A stretch of DNA of 18,399 nucleotides, from contig JABZYJ010000023.1 in assembly GCA_015265235.1 (NCBI GenBank), forward strand, positions 1 through 18,399, read 5' to 3'. Both the position numbers and the translations under genes were made by a program. Positions 14,249-18,399 of this stretch are shown here, piece by piece. The notes under the pieces are model-generated. The model worked only from the letters and a program-made list of their open reading frames with translations, did no database searches and was not told the DNA's origin. This stretch comes from Selenomonas sp. (GTDB lineage: Bacteria > Bacillota > Negativicutes > Selenomonadales > Selenomonadaceae). Position 1 is the stretch's first letter; each line of letters starts with the position of its first letter.

Positions 14249-14279
14249 ACAGCTCATTCGCGAGGATGGGCTGTTTTTT
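14249..14279 (+). terminator. Intrinsic terminator ending the hsp20-pyr unit
   Basis: A 9-bp stem (ACAGCTCAT at 14249-14257 with ATGGGCTGT at 14266-14274, one G-T wobble) closes an 8-nt loop and runs into six T (14274-14279). It is the first good terminator after the one at 8255. Confidence 0.9.
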
Positions 14280-14293
14280 GTGTTCAGTTTTTC

Positions 14294-14339
14294 GGATATT
14301 TTTGCAGTTTTAAGGATATTATTCTATCGCAAATATTTG
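14294..14339 (+). promoter_or_regulatory. Possible operator region: GGATATT direct repeats and an adjoining palindrome
   Basis: GGATATT occurs at 14294-14300 and 14314-14320, exactly 20 bp apart (about two helical turns). The 10-bp perfect palindrome CAAATATTTG at 14330-14339 touches the -10 box. The second repeat overlaps the expected -35 region. This layout fits protein binding sites, but A/T-rich DNA produces such patterns by chance and no known regulator consensus matches. Confidence 0.35.
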
Positions 14340-14345
14340 TATAAT
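14340..14345 (+). promoter_or_regulatory. -10 box of the ABC importer operon
   Basis: A perfect TATAAT at 14340-14345 lies 58 bp before the ATPase ATG. The positions 16-18 bp upstream read TATTAT-like sequence, with no TTGACA-like -35. The surrounding 14281-14365 stretch is very A/T-rich. The lack of a -35 suggests an activator is needed or that expression is low without one. Confidence 0.6.
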
Positions 14346-14403
14346 ACATACAATTAAACAAATAATAGTGTGATCGTGCGTATTTCCGATTGGAGGAGTG
14401 AAA

Positions 14404-15522
14404 ATGAGCGTAGCGATAGAGATCGAGAATGCCGTCAAGAAATACGGTGATCTCACGATTATCCCGGGGATCACGGAGCATATCCGAAATGGAGAATTTT
14501 TTACCCTGCTTGGTCCCTCTGGCTGCGGCAAGACGACGCTCCTGCGCATGATCGCAGGATTCAACAGCATCGAGGATGGCGACATCTGCTTCAACGAGAA
14601 GCGCATCAATGACATTCCCGCGCATCAGCGCAACATCGGCATGGTGTTCCAGAGCTATGCGATCTTCCCGCATCTCACCGTGCGGGAGAACGTAGAATAT
14701 GGGCTGAAGCTGCGTAAGGTGCCAAAGGCGGAGATGAAGGAGCGCGTCGATAAAATCCTCGACGTGGTACAGATCACGGACTATCAGGATCGCCTTCCCG
14801 AACGTCTCTCGGGCGGTCAGCAGCAGCGCGTTGCACTTGCCCGTGCCATCGTCATCCATCCGAGCGTACTGCTCATGGATGAACCGCTTTCCAATCTCGA
14901 TGCAAAGCTGCGCGTGGAGATGCGTTCCGCGATCCGCGCAGTACAGAAACAGGTCGGCATCACGACGGTCTATGTCACCCATGATCAGGAGGAGGCACTC
15001 TCGATCTCCGACCGTATCGCTGTCATGAACAAGGGCGAGATTCAGCAGACGGCGCGTCCGCAGACCATCTACGAGCGCCCGTGGAACATCTTTGTCTCGA
15101 CCTTCATCGGGCACTCCAATCTCTTCCGCGCTACGGTGAAGCGGGTGGGAGAGAAGACGAGCGTCGTCTTCCGCAATGGCTGGGAGATGCCCATGGAGGG
15201 GATCGAGGATGCGGCAGAGGACGGCATGGAGGTCGTCGTCTCCGTGCGCCCCGAGGAACTGTCCATTCAGTCCGAAGGACTCTCGTGCGAGGTGCGCACC
15301 AAGGTGTTCCTCGGCAAGTACATCAACTACAGCCTCGGCTTCGCCGATGAGATGATCCTGCCGCATCAGGCGTCCATCGAGTTCTCACAGGATCTCGGCC
15401 ATGCTGAGCAGCAGTTGGAGGTCGGGGATACGGTCTGTCTGCGTCCCAATGCAAAGCGTGTCAATGTCTTCACGGCAGACGGCTCACGCAATATTTTGAA
15501 GGATGTGGTGCACTATGAGTAA
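14404..15522 (+). CDS. ABC importer ATP-binding protein (Fe(III)/sugar-phosphate/phosphonate type)
   Basis: Nucleotide-binding subunit that powers uptake through the permease encoded next. The 372 residues show Walker A GPSGCGKT (37-44), Q-loop Q83 (VFQSYAIFPH), signature LSGGQQQR (135-142), Walker B VLLMDEP (155-161), D-loop SNLD (163-166) and switch H193 (YVTHDQ). A C-terminal TOBE-like region of about 100 residues follows (SVRPEELSI at 280-288), as in the FbpC/PotA/PhnT group. ATG 14404 has GGAGG at 14392-14396 with 7-nt spacing. An in-frame GTG at 14398 is too close to that site. The stop overlaps the permease ATG by 8 bp. The ATPase type alone does not tell the substrate. Confidence 0.94.
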   Translation: MSVAIEIENAVKKYGDLTIIPGITEHIRNGEFFTLLGPSGCGKTTLLRMIAGFNSIEDGDICFNEKRINDIPAHQRNIGMVFQSYAIFPHLTVRENVEYGLKLRKVPKAEMKERVDKILDVVQITDYQDRLPERLSGGQQQRVALARAIVIHPSVLLMDEPLSNLDAKLRVEMRSAIRAVQKQVGITTVYVTHDQEEALSISDRIAVMNKGEIQQTARPQTIYERPWNIFVSTFIGHSNLFRATVKRVGEKTSVVFRNGWEMPMEGIEDAAEDGMEVVVSVRPEELSIQSEGLSCEVRTKVFLGKYINYSLGFADEMILPHQASIEFSQDLGHAEQQLEVGDTVCLRPNAKRVNVFTADGSRNILKDVVHYE

Positions 15523-17170
15523 GCATGGCGTGCGCCTCGACTTCTGGACGGGCATCACGGCTCTGTCGATTGCCGTGTTCGGACTCTTCCTCATCTATCC
15601 GCTCTTTTCCCTCTTCATCTCGGCGTTTCAGGATGCCGTCACGGGGGAGTTCACGCTTGAGCACTTCACACATTTCTTCGAGCGAAAATATTACTATCAG
15701 TCGATGATCAACAGTTTCAGCGTGACGGCCTGTGTGACGGTGCTTGCCATCGTAATCGGAACGGCACTCGCGTACTGTATGACACTCTTCCGTGTGCGCG
15801 GCAAGACGGCACTCGAGATCTGCATCATCATCTCGCTGCTCTCACCGCCCTTCATCGGCGCGTACTCATGGATCCTCATCGGCGGGCGCAGCGGCATTCT
15901 GACACAGTGGCTGCAGACGACGTTCCACTATGAGTTCCCGTCGATCTACGGCTTTTCAGGCATTCTGCTCGTACTGACGCTGAAGCTCTATCCATTCATC
16001 TACCTCTATGCCGCCGGTGCGATGAAGAGCATCGATGCGGCGCTGGTTGAGGCAGCAGAGAGTCTTGGCTGCAGCGGCATCCGCAAAGTGGCGACGGTCA
16101 TTGTACCGCTCATCACACCGACCATTCTCGCAGGTGCACTCATGGTGTTCATGAATGCGATGGCGGACTTCGGTACGCCGATGCTGATCGGTGAGGGGTT
16201 CAACGTCATGCCCGTCATGATCTACTCGGAGTTCATCAACGAGGTCGGCGATCAGGCGAATTTCGCGGCAGCGATGGCGGCGATCATGGTCGTCATCACT
16301 TCGACGATCTTCCTGCTGCAAAAGTATGTGGTGAGCCGCAAGTCGTTTACGATGAGCTCCCTGCGCCCGATTGCGGTGAAAGAACTGCACGGTGCACGGA
16401 ATGTACTGATGCACGCCGCCATCTATCTGCTTGTTGCGCTGTCGCTCATCCCGCAGCTCGTTGTGGTCTACACCTCATTCCTAGAGACAAACGGTGCGGT
16501 CTTTACGGGCGGCTACTCACTTGAGAGCTATACGACGATCTTCAGCAGCCTGGGGACGGCGATCTCGAACACCTACCTTTACAGTACGGCGGCCATCCTC
16601 ATCATCGTCTTCCTTGGCATGACGGTCGCTTATCTGACAACGCGGCGCAAGAGCCTGCTCACGGACATCATCGATACGCTGACGATGTTCCCGTACATCA
16701 TCCCGGGCTCTGTTCTCGGTATCACTCTGCTCCTCGCGTTCAATGAAGAACCGCTGCTCCTCTCGGGGACGGCACTCATCATCATCATCTCTCTCGTGAT
16801 CCGTCGCCTCCCGTATACCCTGCGCTCAAGTTCGGCGATTCTCTATCAGATCAGCCCGAGCATCGAGGAGGCATCCATCAGCCTTGGTGCGTCTCCGTTG
16901 AAAACTTTCTTTAAGGTGACGGCGGTGATGATGCTCCCGGGTGTCATGAGCGGCGCGATCCTCTCGTGGATTACGGCGATCAATGAGCTCAGCTCCTCGG
17001 TCATCCTCTTCACGGGCGCGACCAAGACCATGTCGGTCGCCATCTACACGGAGGTCATTCGCGCCAGCTACGGTACGGCGGCGGCACTCTCGACGATCCT
17101 GACGCTCACGACGATCGCCGCGATGCTGATCTTCTTCCGCGTGTCGGGCAGCCGCGACGTTACCCTCTAA
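15515..17170 (+). CDS. ABC importer permease with two fused transmembrane domains (FbpB-like)
   Basis: Inner-membrane channel subunit. Its 551 residues carry two BPD_transp_1 domains in one chain, about 12 membrane segments in all, so one polypeptide replaces a permease dimer as in FbpB/PhnU-V fusions. Each half has an EAA coupling loop that docks on the ATPase: VEAAESLGCSGIRKVATVIVP (part of 178-198) and EEASISLGASPLKTFFKV (451-468), each with the conserved Gly. Hydrophobic stretches are obvious at about 12-38, 68-92, 102-123, 148-168, 196-214, 250-268 and again from 300 to 540. ATG 15515 has AAGGA at 15499-15503 and lies inside the ATPase gene end. It is followed by a 68-bp spacer before the binding-protein gene. 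Confidence 0.94.
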   Translation: MSKHGVRLDFWTGITALSIAVFGLFLIYPLFSLFISAFQDAVTGEFTLEHFTHFFERKYYYQSMINSFSVTACVTVLAIVIGTALAYCMTLFRVRGKTALEICIIISLLSPPFIGAYSWILIGGRSGILTQWLQTTFHYEFPSIYGFSGILLVLTLKLYPFIYLYAAGAMKSIDAALVEAAESLGCSGIRKVATVIVPLITPTILAGALMVFMNAMADFGTPMLIGEGFNVMPVMIYSEFINEVGDQANFAAAMAAIMVVITSTIFLLQKYVVSRKSFTMSSLRPIAVKELHGARNVLMHAAIYLLVALSLIPQLVVVYTSFLETNGAVFTGGYSLESYTTIFSSLGTAISNTYLYSTAAILIIVFLGMTVAYLTTRRKSLLTDIIDTLTMFPYIIPGSVLGITLLLAFNEEPLLLSGTALIIIISLVIRRLPYTLRSSSAILYQISPSIEEASISLGASPLKTFFKVTAVMMLPGVMSGAILSWITAINELSSSVILFTGATKTMSVAIYTEVIRASYGTAAALSTILTLTTIAAMLIFFRVSGSRDVTL

Positions 17171-17180
17171 TGCGTTTCTT

Positions 17181-17196
17181 TCGGGCACGTTCCCGA
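17181..17196 (+). other. Small hairpin between permease and binding-protein genes
   Basis: TCGGG (17181-17185) and CCCGA (17192-17196) form a 5-bp stem with a 6-nt loop. There is no T-run. In ABC operons such a structure can stabilise the mRNA of the binding protein, which is needed in excess; here that is only a suggestion. I saw no clear promoter in the spacer. Confidence 0.35.
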
Positions 17197-17238
17197 TGAT
17201 GTTATAGGTTTGGCAGTTTTGTCAAAGGAGGTCATCTC

Positions 17239-18279
17239 ATGCGATTCAAAAAGGTGATTGCCGCCGTCGCGGCATCCCTCGTCCTCGGCACCGCGCTCAG
17301 CGGCTGCGGCGGCGGGAGCGGTGGTGAGAAGCAGGCGGCAAAGGCGGACGACAACAGTCTCGTCATCTACTGCCCGCATCCGCTTGCCTTCATCAACCCT
17401 CTTGTCGAGGAGTTTGAGAAAGAGAGCGGTGTGAAGGTGGAGGTCATCGCCGCTGGTACGGGCGAGCTCTTAAAGCGCGTCGAGTCCGAGAAGGCAAATC
17501 CTCTCGGGGACATTTTCTGGGGCGGCTCACTCAATACGATGAAGCCGAAGGCGGCACTCTTTGAGAACTATACCTCGGTGAACGAGGATCACATTCAGCC
17601 CGCGTTCAAGAACACCGAGGGGCCGATGACGCGCTTTACGGATATTCCGAGCGTTATCATGATCAATACGAACCTCATCGGCGATGTGAAGGTTGAGGGG
17701 TATGAGGATCTGCTGAATCCCGCACTCAAGGGCAAGATCGCGTTTGCCGATCCGTCGAAGTCCTCGTCCTCCTATGAGCATCTCATCAATATGCTCTATG
17801 CGATGGGGAACGGCGATCCGGACAAGGGCTGGGACTATGTGGAGAAGCTCTGCCGCAATCTGGACGGCAAGCTCCTCTCCGGTTCGTCTGCCGTCTACAA
17901 GGGCGTTGCTGACGGTGAGTACGCTGTCGGTCTGACCTTTGAAGAGGGCGGCGCGAAATACGTCGCCGACGGCGCTCCCGTCAAGCTCGTCTACATGAAG
18001 GAAGGCGTTATCTCAAAGCCGGACGGCATCTATATCATCAAGAATGCAAAGCACATGGAGAATGCGAAGAAGTTCATCGACTTCATCACGAGCAAAGAGG
18101 CACAGAGCATCATCGCCTCGCAGCTCCATCGCCGCTCCGTGCGTGACGATGTGGATCCGCCTGTCGGCCTCCTGCCGAAGGATCAGATCAAGATCATCGA
18201 TGATAATGAGCAGGTTGTCGAGAAGAACAAGAAGTCGTGGCTGGACAAGTTCAAGGACATCTTTACGAGCGTCCAGTAA
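17239..18279 (+). CDS. ABC importer substrate-binding lipoprotein (SBP type 2; Fe(III)/sugar-phosphate/phosphonate superfamily)
   Basis: Captures the substrate outside the membrane and delivers it to the fused permease. The 346 residues begin with a lipoprotein signal peptide: RFKK, a hydrophobic core and the lipobox LSGC with C23 as the lipidated residue. A Gly/Ser-rich linker follows. The mature part has the AfuA/FutA-like pattern: SLVIYCPHPLAFINPLVEEF, GTGELLKRVESE, GDIFWGG, ADPSKSSSSYEHL, then GEYAVGLTFEEGG, and AKKFIDFITSKEAQ. The paired tyrosines that bind Fe(III) in FbpA are not seen, so a ferric substrate is not assured; relatives carry hexose phosphates or 2-aminoethylphosphonate. 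AAAGGAGG at 17224-17231 lies 7 nt before the ATG and is the strongest ribosome site of the operon. Confidence 0.92.
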   Translation: MRFKKVIAAVAASLVLGTALSGCGGGSGGEKQAAKADDNSLVIYCPHPLAFINPLVEEFEKESGVKVEVIAAGTGELLKRVESEKANPLGDIFWGGSLNTMKPKAALFENYTSVNEDHIQPAFKNTEGPMTRFTDIPSVIMINTNLIGDVKVEGYEDLLNPALKGKIAFADPSKSSSSYEHLINMLYAMGNGDPDKGWDYVEKLCRNLDGKLLSGSSAVYKGVADGEYAVGLTFEEGGAKYVADGAPVKLVYMKEGVISKPDGIYIIKNAKHMENAKKFIDFITSKEAQSIIASQLHRRSVRDDVDPPVGLLPKDQIKIIDDNEQVVEKNKKSWLDKFKDIFTSVQ

Positions 18280-18298
18280 ACGCTGTGTGAGGATAAAG

Positions 18299-18333
18299 AT
18301 ACCGAGGCGCAACACCTCGGTATTTTTGTTTTT
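18299..18333 (+). terminator. Intrinsic terminator after the ABC importer operon
   Basis: ATACCGAGG (18299-18307) pairs perfectly with CCTCGGTAT (18315-18323) around a 7-nt loop, followed by TTTTT G TTTTT (to 18333). A-T and G-T pairs can extend the stem at its base. It lies 20 bp after the binding-protein stop. Confidence 0.92.
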
Positions 18334-18342
18334 GTCCAAATT

Positions 18343-18351
18343 TGGTATAAT
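18343..18351 (+). promoter_or_regulatory. Extended -10 promoter for the next gene
   Basis: TGGTATAAT at 18343-18351 is a perfect extended -10. The -35 position falls in the T-rich terminator tail and is not TTGACA-like, which is tolerated with an extended -10. Transcription would start near 18358. Confidence 0.6.
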
Positions 18352-18381
18352 AGAGTCGGATGTTAAGGAATCGCTGATAAA

Positions 18382-18399
18382 ATGAGCTATGCCAGATTG
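18382..18399 (+). CDS. Possible start of a downstream gene, cut by window edge
   Basis: ATG 18382 is followed by five open codons (MSYARL) to the window end. AAGGAA at 18365-18370 could be its ribosome site, with rather long 11-nt spacing. It lies about 25 nt after the expected start of transcription from the extended -10 promoter. Six residues are too few to identify a family; the call rests on context only. Confidence 0.3.

Noticed and set aside
14313..14330. Possible Fur box in front of the ABC importer
   Set aside because: The A/T-rich sequence matches the 7-1-7 Fur pattern at too few positions to call.
14284..15366. Minus-strand open frame of 360 codons opposite the ABC ATPase
   Set aside because: The + strand carries all ABC ATPase motifs. 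The antisense frame runs through the A/T-rich promoter and has no recognisable domain.

Overview
The window reads as a chromosomal segment of a moderately GC-rich member of the Firmicutes, most likely a Gram-negative Negativicutes species of the Selenomonas type. This rests on gene order (xseA-xseB-ispA-tlyA-nadK-argR-recN, then ispH next to a four-domain S1 protein), strong AGGAGG-like ribosome sites, and the mix of families. The genus is an inference; there is no rRNA gene here to test it. All supported genes lie on the + strand and are tightly packed. I see no tRNA, rRNA, CRISPR array, complete insertion sequence or phage gene.

Region 1 (1-6147) is the Firmicutes housekeeping cluster. It holds the end of xseA, then xseB (exonuclease VII), ispA (farnesyl diphosphate synthase), tlyA (rRNA 2'-O-methyltransferase), nadK (NAD kinase), argR (arginine repressor), recN (DNA repair ATPase) and a small exported DUF4367-like protein. 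Genes overlap or are separated by at most about 15 bp, so one transcript entering from the left is likely. No dxs gene lies between ispA and tlyA, where it often sits.

Region 2 (6188-8283) is a compact unit with its own sigma-70-type promoter (TTGCAC-17-TATACT), ispH, an overlapping GTG-started rpsA-like gene, and a strong intrinsic terminator.

Region 3 (8284-14279) begins with a 46-bp imperfect inverted repeat and a near-consensus promoter (TTGAAA-17-TATAAT). It runs through hsp20, an orphan cheR, a truncated PaaK-like protein, pyrF, pyrE, an unknown protein with two similar halves, a YnbB-type PLP enzyme and a seven-cysteine small protein, and ends at a clear terminator. Gaps are 43 bp or less, so these eight genes are probably cotranscribed. 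Pyrimidine synthesis, a small heat-shock protein and a chemotaxis-type methyltransferase would then share one promoter.

Region 4 (14280-18333) is a three-gene ABC importer: ATPase with a TOBE-like tail, fused double permease, and lipoprotein binding protein of the Fe(III)/sugar-phosphate/aminoethylphosphonate superfamily. Its promoter has a good -10 but no recognisable -35, with two GGATATT repeats 20 bp apart, which suggests control by an activator or repressor. An intrinsic terminator closes it. Another extended -10 promoter then leads into a gene cut off by the window edge.

Most of the window is ordinary. The parts worth a second look are the degenerate PaaK-like protein, the duplicated-domain unknown, the seven-cysteine protein, the hairpin before hsp20, and the identity of the ABC importer's substrate.
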